Positions 1 through 8,358 of a stretch of DNA of 18,164 bases are shown here, in pieces (position 1 is the stretch's first letter; every line of letters begins with the position of its first letter). The notes beneath the pieces were generated by a model. It ran no database searches. It worked only from the letters and a program-made list of their open reading frames with translations, and was not told the origin of the DNA. Position numbers and translations under genes: made by a program. The stretch spans positions 1 to 18,164 of the forward strand of contig JAJDYK010000293.1 of NCBI GenBank assembly GCA_022825185.1. Reading direction: 5' to 3'. The stretch is from Candidatus Latescibacterota bacterium. Its GTDB lineage: Bacteria > Latescibacterota > UBA2968 > UBA8231.

Positions 1-154
1 CGGCTTGGAAGAAGGCCAGACCACCATCCTCATCAAAATCAGCCACGAAGGCCATGCCGATTTTGTCTCTAAGGAAATCGAGATCCACGTCGAAGAAGGC
101 GGTCCGGGCTCTGAGGATTCCCACGCCGATGAGGACCACGACGAGGAAGGCTAG
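1..154 (+). CDS. C-terminal end of an acidic, His-rich lipoprotein paralogue (copy 1, partial)
   Basis: Open frame from base 2 to a TAG at 152-154, running in from the left edge, so its start is outside the window. The 50 visible residues match the end of the intact lipoprotein at 951-1457: 27 of the first 36 aligned residues are identical by my count, including the GLEEG, TDFVS/ADFVS and EIEIHV stretches. The tail (SEDSHADEDHDEEG) is a run of His, Asp and Glu, as in copy 2, and could bind divalent metal. Only three bases separate its stop from the TTG start of the truncated receptor remnant at 158. This suggests the ancestral order was lipoprotein followed directly by TonB receptor. Function is inferred only from the paralogue and its neighbours. 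Confidence 0.8.
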   Translation, partial: GLEEGQTTILIKISHEGHADFVSKEIEIHVEEGGPGSEDSHADEDHDEEG

Positions 155-157
155 GGC

Positions 158-352
158 TTGCGCCGCTACGCCTTCATATCTCTTTTCTTGTTTGGCTTAG
201 CGGTAAGATCCGCCTTCGGTAACGATCACGCGACTGGCGCTCTAGCCGGTCACGTGATCGACGCCGAAAGCGGCCAACCCGTCGAGTGGACAGTGCCTAA
301 AAAGGGCAAGCCCGCTGGGGTTGAAGTTGCGTTTTTTTTGCCAGACCACTAA
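158..352 (+). pseudogene. Truncated TonB-dependent receptor remnant (copy 1)
   Basis: A 64-codon frame from TTG that reproduces only the front of the receptor ending at 3798: a signal peptide (MRRYAFISLFLFGLAVRSAFG) and the start of the carboxypeptidase-regulatory-like domain (LAGHVIDAESGQPVEWT). Thirty consecutive bases at 242-271 are identical to 1663-1692. After about base 294 the similarity stops: the intact copy continues with TVVIEG, while this one goes to VPKKGKPAG and terminates at 350-352. The plug and the whole barrel are missing, so it cannot work as a receptor. It could still be translated as a short exported peptide. I read it as the scar of a tandem duplication followed by deletion or recombination. 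Confidence 0.75.
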
Positions 353-363
353 AATCAAAGATC

Positions 364-678
364 ATGCTAACGCGCAAAACGGACATCTCGCTAGGCTCGC
401 CTTCCGCGCTGGCCCTGCTGGTGCTGACCGTGCTCTTTGCGGCTGTAAGCTGTGGCCTACCCTTCGGTCACGAGCTTTGCCACGAGGGTCACGTCGAGCC
501 TGAGAACTGCCCGGCTTGCCTGTTGCAGAGCAGCCTATCGCTCCTTTTTTGGGGCTTGGTGCTCGCGCTCGTGACGCTGAGTGCCTCTGAGTCAAAGCCG
601 TCCGCTCTGCGCACAGTACTGTTACCTCTTTTTTCTCCTCGCTTTACCCATCTCAACCGAGGCCCGCCCCGGTGCTAG
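364..678 (+). CDS. Small Cys/His membrane protein, DUF2946-like
   Basis: 104 codons from ATG. Two hydrophobic segments are visible: residues about 13-30 (SALALLVLTVLFAAVSCG) and about 55-75 (LSLLFWGLVLALVTL). Between them is a Cys/His cluster, HELCHEGHVEPENCPACLL, with a CPAC pair. This layout, and an end in RGPP, resemble the small DUF2946-type proteins often encoded beside TonB receptors and metal-transport genes. The assignment rests on pattern recall, not a search. The cluster could bind zinc or copper in the periplasm. No strong Shine-Dalgarno lies before the ATG. It sits between the truncated receptor copy and the intact lipoprotein/receptor pair, which suggests it belongs to the same metal-related unit. 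Its first hydrophobic segment ends in VSCG and could alternatively be a lipobox. Confidence 0.55.
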   Translation: MLTRKTDISLGSPSALALLVLTVLFAAVSCGLPFGHELCHEGHVEPENCPACLLQSSLSLLFWGLVLALVTLSASESKPSALRTVLLPLFSPRFTHLNRGPPRC

Positions 679-700
679 TGCATCCACGCTGGTAAACTGC

Positions 701-839
701 CTTAGAAGCGGTCTGAAAACCCCTCGTGCGGTCCTCTGCGGCCCATAGATGGCTTGGGTTGCCCTCGCATGGTGGGGGGCGAGACGCCCACCATCCTAGG
801 ACCTAACGGCCTGACGCGAGTTTTCAGACAGCCTCTTAG
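701..839. mobile_element. MITE-like element with terminal inverted repeats
   Basis: The ends 701-720 (cttagaagcggtctgaaaac) and 820-839 are imperfect inverted repeats: 17 of 20 positions match, including a perfect 10-bp block, gtctgaaaac (711-720) against gttttcagac (820-829). CTTAG also occurs as a direct repeat at both edges (701-705 and 835-839), as expected of a target-site duplication, which would leave 15-bp inverted repeats with 13 matches. The interior is about 100 bp, has no convincing gene, and contains a second hairpin (atggtggg at 769-776 pairing with cccaccat at 787-794). This is the structure of a non-autonomous, transposase-less element. It sits about 110 bp upstream of the intact lipoprotein and may influence its expression. 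No second copy is present in the window. Confidence 0.5.
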
Positions 840-950
840 TGCGTGGGTGCCTCTCTCCAGATCCAATTCGCGTACCATTAAATTCCCGTTCTGCGCACAA
901 CGCCTTAGGTGAATTGCGCGTGGACGGTCAAACCATTGGAGACTAGCACC

Positions 951-1457
951 ATGCTTAAAAGAAGTATGTCTGCGTTGAGCATTTTCGCCTTGGCCCTCTT
1001 TGTTGTTAGCTGCGGCGACGACGATAATCCCGTCGATCCTGCCCACCATGATGACCATGCCGAGGCCATCGGCCTGATCGTGCGCGATAGCGGCGCTGAA
1101 ATTGTCCGCGTTGAAAGCGGTGATGTGACCGGCGAGATTGAGGTTGGCCACGGCAAGGAAACCGCTCTGCTGTCCGTGCGCTTTATCGCCGAAGACGGCG
1201 ATCTCTTCACCCCAGACGAAGACGATGAATATGCCCTCGGTTGGGAAATTGCCGACGAGAGCATCGCCGAAGTCGAGCATCACGCCGAGGATGGTGCTTG
1301 GGCTTTTCACATCCTCGGCTTAGAGGAAGGCGAGACTACCATCCGCATCAAGATCAACCACGGAGACCACACCGATTTCGTCTCGCCGGAAATTGAGATT
1401 CACGTCAGAGAGGACGGACCCGGTGAGGAACACGACGAGCACGATGATGAAGGGTAA
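951..1457 (+). CDS. Acidic, His-rich lipoprotein, probable metal-binding partner of the receptor
   Basis: 168 residues. The ATG at 951 is chosen over an upstream frame opening at 909 because a GGAG lies nine bases before it (938-941) and translation then begins with a classic lipoprotein signal, MLKRSMSALSIFALALFVVSC, with the lipid-bearing Cys followed by GDDDN. The mature part is very rich in Asp, Glu and His, notably AHHDDHAEA near the front, EVEHHAED in the middle and GEEHDEHDDEG at the end. These suit low-affinity binding of zinc or another divalent cation. Predicted location is the periplasmic side of the inner or outer membrane; an Asp at +3 of the mature protein leaves the sorting unclear. 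It lies directly before the ZnuD-like receptor and has a partial tandem paralogue at 1-154. I recognise no named family, so the metal role is inference from composition and context. Confidence 0.8.
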   Translation: MLKRSMSALSIFALALFVVSCGDDDNPVDPAHHDDHAEAIGLIVRDSGAEIVRVESGDVTGEIEVGHGKETALLSVRFIAEDGDLFTPDEDDEYALGWEIADESIAEVEHHAEDGAWAFHILGLEEGETTIRIKINHGDHTDFVSPEIEIHVREDGPGEEHDEHDDEG

Positions 1458-3798
1458 AGTGGTTAGGTCTGCTGCGGCTTTCATAGGTAAAAGCGACGCG
1501 GGACCGGACGCAAACTCCGGTCCCGTGCACTTATGTCAAGCGCAATTGGATAGCCGACAGATAAAAAACGCAAGCCGTAGAATCTGGTCCCGGCTGCTTT
1601 TGAGGTTCGTCCCTGTACTCGGCTTAGCAGTAAGTTCCGCTTGGGGCGATCAGACTGGTTCGCTAGCCGGTCACGTGATCGACGCCGAAAGCAGTCAATC
1701 CGTCGGTTGGACTACTGTCGTCATCGAGGGGCTCGAACGAGCGCGGATGAGCGATGCCGAGGGGTACTTCTTTTTCGCCAACGTCCCCTCTGGCGCGCAC
1801 GTTTTGCAAAGCCTACACGTCGGCTACCGCGAGGAGCGCTTTAAGGTCGAGGTCGTCGCGGGGGATACCACCCATGTCGATCTGGTTATCGGCCACGAGT
1901 CCCTGCACGTAGAGGAGATTCTCATCGAAGGCGAACGCAAGAGCTCTGTTTCTCCACTGCAAGCACCCGAAGTCGTCTTCAGCGGCAGCAAGCTGCGGCA
2001 GAACTTGAGCCGCACCATCGCCGAGACCATCGCCTACGAGCCGGGCATTGCCCAGCGTTCGATGGGGCCGGCACCCGCGCGTCCGGTGCTGCGCGGGCTG
2101 GGCGGCGACCGCTTGCTGGTGGTCGAAGACGGCGAGCGCACCGGCGATTTGTCCGGTACCTCCTCGGACCACGCCGTGGCTATCGAGCCGATGACCACCG
2201 AGCGCATCGAGGTCGTGCGCGGTCCCCGCACCTTGCTCTACGGCTCCAATGCCTTGGCCGGAGTCGTCAACGTGGTGCGGGGGTACGTGCCCTCCGAGCG
2301 GCCCGACGGCTTCGGAGGCACGGTGACCTATCAGGGGGAGAGCGTCAACCGAGGTTTGTCCGGCGGCCTGACCCTCGAACAGGCACTAGGCCCACTGGCC
2401 CTGCGCTTCGACAGTAGTCTGCGCAATGCCGACGATATTTCCACACCGCACGGGGTTCTCGCCAATACGGACATCCGCACGGGCAATGCTTCGGTCGGCC
2501 TGAGTTTAGTGCGTCCATGGGGTCACGTAGGCGCATCCGGCAGTCTGTACGACTCCGACTACGGCATCCCTCCCGACCCAGAGGGCGGCCACCCGCACGG
2601 CGTATCCATTGATCTCCAGCGCCAGCACCTCGAAGGGCGCGGCGAAATTGTCACCGGGCCGGACTGGCTCCAGCGCCTAGAACTGCACCACTCGTTTTCG
2701 CGCTATCAGCACGGCGAATTCGAAGCTAGTGGCGACTTGGGGATGGAATTTGGCGTGCTTACGCACAACAGCGGCGCGCTAGCCCACTTGGATCGCATGG
2801 GGCCTTTTGAAAACGGTGCTATCGGTCTGTGGTACGAGTACCGCAACTATGCCGCGGCCGGGCTTAACTTCACGCCGCCGGCCGAGGAATACGCCGGTGC
2901 GCTGTTCACGTACCAGGAGTGGGAGCATGGGCCTTGGGCGGCCAATGCGGCTTGGCGCGTTGATGCCCGCCGCGTCGAGCCAAGAGAAGAGCGCGACTCG
3001 CGCCGGGTCGGCAGCATCCAGACGCGCGACTTTGCCGGTATGTCTGCCGGCTTGTCCAACCACTACCGTCCCAACTCGACCTTGACGCTGGGTACGACCT
3101 TGATGCGCACCTTTCGCGCTCCTGGTATCGAAGAGCTGTTCTCCGAAGGGCCGCATCTGGCCGCCTATTCGTACGAGGTGGGCAATGGTGCCCTCGACAG
3201 CGAACGTGGCTTGGGATTGGAGCTGTTTGTCGATTACCATCACGGAGAAGGCCATGTACACTTGGCCGTCTTCCGCAATGCGATCAATGGGTTCATTTTT
3301 CCCAAGAACAGCGGCGAGCGGAGTCTGCGGCGCGCCGATCTCTTTCTCTATCGGACTGTGGGGGAGCGCGTCCTCATGCACGGTGCCGAAGCCAACTTTG
3401 ATTGGCATCTGACGGAGCCTTGGAAGGTGGCTGGCACCCTCAGCTATGTGCGCGGCTACCTTATCGATCTCAACGACGAACCTCTGCCGCGTCTGCCGCC
3501 CCTACAAGGGCACTTGGGTTTGACCTGCGAACCCACCGAGGCGCTGAGTGCGACCATTGACGTGCGCTTAGCTGCGGAGCAGAACCAGATCGGCGAGTTT
3601 GAAAAGCCTACGGAGGGCTACGCAGTACTGGATTTTTCAGGTCAGTACTATGCGGAGTGGGGGGGACGGCTGCACACCTTCTCTCTGACCTTGGAAAACG
3701 CCACTGACGCAGTGTACCGCAATCACCTCAACCGCGTCAAAGAGATCCTGCCCGAGCCAGGCCGCAATCTGCGCCTGCTGCACAAGATATTCTTCTGA
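1447..3798 (+). CDS. TonB-dependent outer-membrane receptor, ZnuD-like (probable zinc/metal uptake)
   Basis: The order is signal peptide (RRIWSRLLLRFVPVLGLAVSSAWG, about 1573-1647), a carboxypeptidase-regulatory-like domain (GSLAGHVIDAES onward, 1657-1890), a plug (LRGLGGDRLLVVEDG, then EVVRGPRTLLYGSNALAGVVNVV, about 1900-2280) and a beta-barrel ending in a C-terminal Phe. A His-bearing loop, PDPEGGHPHGVSIDLQ, near 2590 resembles the short His loop of ZnuD-type zinc receptors, and DYHHGEGHVH appears near 3235. This supports a TonB-driven zinc or related metal receptor, although the ligand is not proven. The start is uncertain. The frame is open from 1393, inside the preceding lipoprotein gene; I list the ATG at 1447. 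TTG 1546 would give a normal 35-residue signal peptide, and TTG 1600 corresponds most closely to the start of copy 1. Confidence 0.85.
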   Translation: MKGKVVRSAAAFIGKSDAGPDANSGPVHLCQAQLDSRQIKNASRRIWSRLLLRFVPVLGLAVSSAWGDQTGSLAGHVIDAESSQSVGWTTVVIEGLERARMSDAEGYFFFANVPSGAHVLQSLHVGYREERFKVEVVAGDTTHVDLVIGHESLHVEEILIEGERKSSVSPLQAPEVVFSGSKLRQNLSRTIAETIAYEPGIAQRSMGPAPARPVLRGLGGDRLLVVEDGERTGDLSGTSSDHAVAIEPMTTERIEVVRGPRTLLYGSNALAGVVNVVRGYVPSERPDGFGGTVTYQGESVNRGLSGGLTLEQALGPLALRFDSSLRNADDISTPHGVLANTDIRTGNASVGLSLVRPWGHVGASGSLYDSDYGIPPDPEGGHPHGVSIDLQRQHLEGRGEIVTGPDWLQRLELHHSFSRYQHGEFEASGDLGMEFGVLTHNSGALAHLDRMGPFENGAIGLWYEYRNYAAAGLNFTPPAEEYAGALFTYQEWEHGPWAANAAWRVDARRVEPREERDSRRVGSIQTRDFAGMSAGLSNHYRPNSTLTLGTTLMRTFRAPGIEELFSEGPHLAAYSYEVGNGALDSERGLGLELFVDYHHGEGHVHLAVFRNAINGFIFPKNSGERSLRRADLFLYRTVGERVLMHGAEANFDWHLTEPWKVAGTLSYVRGYLIDLNDEPLPRLPPLQGHLGLTCEPTEALSATIDVRLAAEQNQIGEFEKPTEGYAVLDFSGQYYAEWGGRLHTFSLTLENATDAVYRNHLNRVKEILPEPGRNLRLLHKIFF
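1500..1524. promoter_or_regulatory. Perfect 9-bp stem-loop between lipoprotein and receptor
   Basis: gggaccgga (1500-1508) pairs perfectly with tccggtccc (1516-1524) around a 7-base loop. No T-tract follows, so it is not a standard intrinsic terminator. It may be an mRNA stability or attenuation element separating lipoprotein and receptor expression. It lies within the open frame upstream of the receptor signal peptide, which argues that receptor translation may really start downstream of it. The truncated first copy has no such spacer. Confidence 0.4.
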
Positions 3799-3816
3799 GA
3801 CTCAGCTCCCCGGCTG

Positions 3817-4107
3817 TCACTCGTTGAGCGTGCGGGCGAAGAGGATATCCGAGCGGGTGACGGCCCCTTCGCTGTGGGTTGTCACCGAGACGGCGATGGT
3901 GCGCTTGCCGGTGTCCAAGGAGAAGTCGGGGTGGTGGTTCTGCTCGGTGATGGTGCGGGTCAGGTGGTTGAGGAACGAGGTGATGTCCTTGAAGTTGGCA
4001 AAAACGAAGTCGCGCGAGATGATGATGTCGTCGCGGCTCCAGCCTTCTAGCGTTTGCAATTCGACATCTACTTCGGCAGCAGTGAGGGTGGTTTTGTCTT
4101 CGGTCAT
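3817..4107 (-). CDS. phhB: Pterin-4a-carbinolamine dehydratase
   Basis: 96 residues, the normal size for this family. The active-site signature is present: NHHPDF with His58, His59 and Pro60, then TTHSEG with His78, and Asp87 in TRSDILFA. The family dehydrates 4a-hydroxytetrahydropterins and so regenerates tetrahydropterin cofactor for aromatic amino-acid hydroxylases. Many bacteria carry it without such a hydroxylase, where its role is unclear; none is seen in this window. The start ATG overlaps the stop of the upstream SelA-like gene as ATGA (4104-4107), so the two are very likely translationally coupled. Its 3' end converges on the receptor gene across only 18 bases. The symbol follows common usage for the family; function in this operon is open. 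Confidence 0.88.
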   Translation of the reverse strand: MTEDKTTLTAAEVDVELQTLEGWSRDDIIISRDFVFANFKDITSFLNHLTRTITEQNHHPDFSLDTGKRTIAVSVTTHSEGAVTRSDILFARTLNE

Positions 4108-5228
4108 GGCGGATTGGCTCCTGTGGTTAAGATGTGTTGGAGGCGGTCGGCGATGATTTCGGCTTCGCCGTCTAAGAGGGTTTGTGGCCCGACGCTGAGG
4201 GAGGTATTGCCGCCGCTGACGAGGATCGACGGCTCGCCTTCTTCGAGTGCGCGCACTACGTCGCTGGCCGAGTGGGGGGCCGAGTCGTCAAAGTGCAGAT
4301 GCACTAGTGGAGAGGCCGGCGGAAATTTGTTCTCGTAGGCTTTGGTGAAACGGGCTTCAATACCGGCGATGCCTTCGACGGCCTCGGCGACGATCCGACA
4401 GCGGCGTTCCCACTCGGCGACGAGCGCCGTTTCGTCCATTTCAAAGAACAGTTCGACGGCGCGGAGCAGGCCGCAGATTTCCTCTTTGCCTACCTTCATG
4501 CCGCGGCCGATGGCCGAGTGCGGGTTGGAGTTGAGGTGGCACGCGGCAATCAGGTCTTTGCGCCCCAAGATCAGGCCCGATGACTGCGGCCCGAACAGGC
4601 CCTTGCCGCCGCTGAAGACGGACAGGTCGCAGCCCATGGCTGGCAGGTCGGTCAGGTTGGAGCGCGGCGGCAATTGCGCGGCCGCATCGACGATGACCGG
4701 CACGTTGCGCTCGTGGGCAGCGGCGACGAGCGCGGGCAGTTCGGACAGGGGCTGGCTGCCGAGGAAGTACACTACCGCTGCGGTCTTGGGACCGATGCCG
4801 GCGACGTAATCGTCGAGCGTCACGGCCTCTGTGGTCCCCACTTTGACCAGTTCACCGCCGCTGAGGCGAAAGCCTTGGTGGACGTAGTAATGCGAATCGA
4901 CCAAGCTGATGACGAACTGGTTGGGCCGATCTCCGACGTCGGGAAGCTGGGCAATGGCGCGGGTGTCAGTGCCGGTCAGGCAGGCCGCACCAGCCAAGAG
5001 CATACCGCCAGCCGCGCCCGATGACACAAAGGCCGCTTCTGCGCCGGTGAGCGCGGCGATGCGGGCACCGGCTTTTTCGTGCAGCTCGTTGAGATGGACG
5101 AATTGGCGCGACGCTTCGGCCATGGCCTCGACCACGGGCGCGGGCATGATGGAGCCGCCGAGCGTGGTGATGGTACCGCGAGCGTTGATGAAAGGGCGCA
5201 GGCCGAGGCGTTGGTACAGGGTGGGCAT
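4104..5228 (-). CDS. SelA-family PLP-dependent enzyme (L-seryl-tRNA(Sec) selenium transferase-like)
   Basis: 374 residues with a fold-type I PLP layout: a substrate/PLP region (FVSSGAAGGMLLA, about 67-79), the cofactor Asp181 in VPVIVDAAAQ, and the likely Schiff-base Lys209 in VFSGGKGLFGPQSSG. The GGKG..GPQ block is characteristic of the SelA/DgaE superfamily. At 374 residues it is shorter than genuine bacterial SelA (about 460) and opens directly at the catalytic fold, so the SelA N-terminal tRNA-binding part is missing. It is therefore more likely a metabolic relative, such as an amino-sugar or amino-acid lyase of the D-glucosaminate-6-phosphate ammonia-lyase type, than a selenocysteine synthase. 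The substrate cannot be read from sequence. An AAGGA lies eight bases before the ATG. It is coupled by ATGA overlap to the downstream pterin dehydratase. Confidence 0.82.
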   Translation of the reverse strand: MPTLYQRLGLRPFINARGTITTLGGSIMPAPVVEAMAEASRQFVHLNELHEKAGARIAALTGAEAAFVSSGAAGGMLLAGAACLTGTDTRAIAQLPDVGDRPNQFVISLVDSHYYVHQGFRLSGGELVKVGTTEAVTLDDYVAGIGPKTAAVVYFLGSQPLSELPALVAAAHERNVPVIVDAAAQLPPRSNLTDLPAMGCDLSVFSGGKGLFGPQSSGLILGRKDLIAACHLNSNPHSAIGRGMKVGKEEICGLLRAVELFFEMDETALVAEWERRCRIVAEAVEGIAGIEARFTKAYENKFPPASPLVHLHFDDSAPHSASDVVRALEEGEPSILVSGGNTSLSVGPQTLLDGEAEIIADRLQHILTTGANPP

Positions 5229-5249
5229 GTGTAGGTCCTTAGGGAAACG

Positions 5250-5277
5250 GTAGGGGCGGTTCGCGAACCGCCCCTGC
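5250..5277. repeat. GC-rich intergenic palindrome, copy A
   Basis: aggggcggttcg (5252-5263) is followed directly by its exact reverse complement (5264-5275), a perfect 24-base palindrome, with GT just outside on the left. The same core (gtagggg-cggtt / aaccg-cccct) recurs at 8359-8387. It lies in the spacer between the SelA-like gene and groEL. No T-tract follows, so I treat it as a dispersed REP-like repeat rather than a terminator. Confidence 0.65.
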
Positions 5278-5292
5278 GCAACATAAGTAAAT

Positions 5293-5333
5293 AAAAAGAA
5301 AGCGGGCGGGATGAAACACCCCGCCCGCTTTTA
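5293..5333 (-). terminator. Rho-independent terminator after groEL
   Basis: agcgggcggg (5301-5310) pairs perfectly with cccgcccgct (5320-5329) around a 9-base loop. Read on the minus strand, in the direction of groEL, the stem is followed by TTCTTTTTATTTA, a good U-tract. It lies just after the groEL stop at 5353-5355 and ends the groES-groEL transcript. A short tttta on the other side gives it weak activity at best in the plus direction. Confidence 0.85.
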
Positions 5334-5352
5334 TATGTGCACCAAGCGGCCC

Positions 5353-7297
<1,945 letters not shown>

Positions 7298-7375
7298 GAT
7301 TTGCTCCTCCTTTTAGGGTAAAATGGCTATGGGATGCTATATGCAAAGTTCGTGCCAATGGACGAAAATTTTGCT

Positions 7376-7397
7376 AGTGCTTTGTTTATAAAGCACT
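7376..7397. promoter_or_regulatory. Inverted repeat upstream of groES, possible operator
   Basis: agtgcttt (7376-7383) and aaagcact (7390-7397) are perfect 8-bp inverted arms around gtttat, about 80 bases upstream of the groES start. The half-sites resemble those of CIRCE (AGCACT/AGTGCT) but in the opposite order and with a 6- rather than 9-base spacer, so it is not CIRCE. It may be the operator for another stress regulator, or a hairpin in the leader. Confidence 0.35.
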
Positions 7398-7440
7398 TAT
7401 GCCGTATCTTGACACAGGGCAGCAAACGAACGTTTTCCCA

Positions 7441-7567
7441 TATTGATAATATATCTAAAAAATAAGGGTAAAAAATATATATAAGTATATTAAAAATAAT
7501 TTATTGTGGTATTTTCTCTAAATGAAAATAGAAAACTCTAATTCTCATTATGAAAAATTGAGGGATA
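7441..7567. other. AT-rich intergenic island between groES and the SDR gene
   Basis: By my count 22 of 127 bases are G or C (about 17%), in an otherwise GC-rich window. It contains runs such as aaaaaatatatataagtata and no gene. It is the spacer between divergently transcribed groES (-) and the SDR (+), so bidirectional promoters with AT-rich UP-like elements are the simplest reading. I could not fix clean -35/-10 pairs. Confidence 0.5.
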
Positions 7568-8350
7568 ATGAACTGGGATGATCAGCGAGTTGTGCTTACT
7601 GGGGCCAGCAGCGGCATCGGTCGCGCCTTGGCTCTCGTGCTAGCCGAGCGCGGGGCGCGCTTGGTGTTGGTGGCGCGCCGCGCTCAGGCGCTAGCAGAAT
7701 TGGGAGCGGCCATTGAAGAAAGCGGCGGTCGCCAGCCGTTGGTGGTGCCGTGCGACGTAGGCGATCTGGCTCAAGTCAGTGCTTTGCATGCCGAGGTGGA
7801 GGCGAAATGGGGTGGAGCCGACGTGCTGATCAACAACGCGGGTCGGGGGTATTACCGCTCGTTTGCCGACGCGGATGTGCGCGAATACGAGGCCGTGGTG
7901 CAGACGAACCTGCTCGGCGTCATCTACTGCACCCGCGCCTTTCTGCCGGGTATGCTAGCGCAAGGGCGGGGCCGGTTGGTCTTCATATCGAGTATTGCTG
8001 GCGAATTTCCCGTGCCCAAACACGCCGTGTACAGCGCGACAAAATTCGCCTTGAACGGCTTGGCCGAAAGCCTCGACTACGAGCTGGCACCCGAGGGCAT
8101 TGGCGTCCACTTGGTAGGGCCGGGCTTGGTGCATACCGAGTTTGCCGAGCGGGCCGGTTCTAAGCATCTGCCCGTGCAGAAAAAATTCGCCAAGTCGGCA
8201 GAGGAAGTGGCCGAAGCCATCGCCGACGCCGTGGCCGCGGGCAAGCACAAGAGCGTCCCAGACGCTGCTGCGCTTTTGCTGATCAAGCTGCGCCAGCACT
8301 TGCCTCGCTTGACGCGGTTCGCTTTTAGGAGGGTTTGCCGCAGGCTATAG
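7568..8350 (+). CDS. Classical short-chain dehydrogenase/reductase
   Basis: 260 residues, one Rossmann domain. The NAD(P)-binding TGASSGIG is at residues 11-18, NNAG at 89-92, catalytic Ser142 in ISSIAG, and the Tyr155-x-x-x-Lys159 pair in VYSATK. An Arg pair (ARR) after the second strand suggests NADP(H) preference. It therefore oxidises or reduces a hydroxyl/keto group on an unidentified substrate. The C-terminus is basic (RLTRFAFRRVCRRL) and may touch a membrane, as in some lipid-acting SDRs. A GAGGG lies only three bases before the ATG. It stands alone on the + strand, divergent from groES and convergent with the second SDR. The two SDRs are not a recent duplication: their sequences differ widely. 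Confidence 0.9.
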   Translation: MNWDDQRVVLTGASSGIGRALALVLAERGARLVLVARRAQALAELGAAIEESGGRQPLVVPCDVGDLAQVSALHAEVEAKWGGADVLINNAGRGYYRSFADADVREYEAVVQTNLLGVIYCTRAFLPGMLAQGRGRLVFISSIAGEFPVPKHAVYSATKFALNGLAESLDYELAPEGIGVHLVGPGLVHTEFAERAGSKHLPVQKKFAKSAEEVAEAIADAVAAGKHKSVPDAAALLLIKLRQHLPRLTRFAFRRVCRRL

Positions 8351-8358
8351 GCCGTGCG

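Noticed and set aside
298..345. Terminator with T-tract after the receptor remnant
   Set aside because: The eight T's at 332-339 are preceded only by a weak, mismatched stem eight bases away, which is not convincing.
321..503. Alternative plus-strand frame overlapping the small Cys/His protein
   Set aside because: It overlaps the better frame at 364-678, has no membrane or family features and mixes the receptor scar with downstream sequence.
702..1310. Minus-strand 202-residue frame opposite the lipoprotein
   Set aside because: It is antisense to a lipoprotein with a clear signal peptide, Shine-Dalgarno and paralogue, runs through the inverted-repeat element and shows no recognisable domain.
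2779..3408. Minus-strand 209-residue frame
   Set aside because: It lies entirely antisense to the receptor barrel and has no plausible domain or Shine-Dalgarno.
4104..5228. Selenocysteine synthase (true SelA) and a selenocysteine system
   Set aside because: The protein is about 90 residues short and lacks the N-terminal tRNA-binding part. No selB, selC or in-frame UGA with a likely SECIS was seen in the window.
7376..7397. CIRCE (HrcA) operator upstream of groES
   Set aside because: The half-sites are in reverse order and the spacer is 6 rather than 9 bases, so it does not match TTAGCACTC-N9-GAGTGCTAA.
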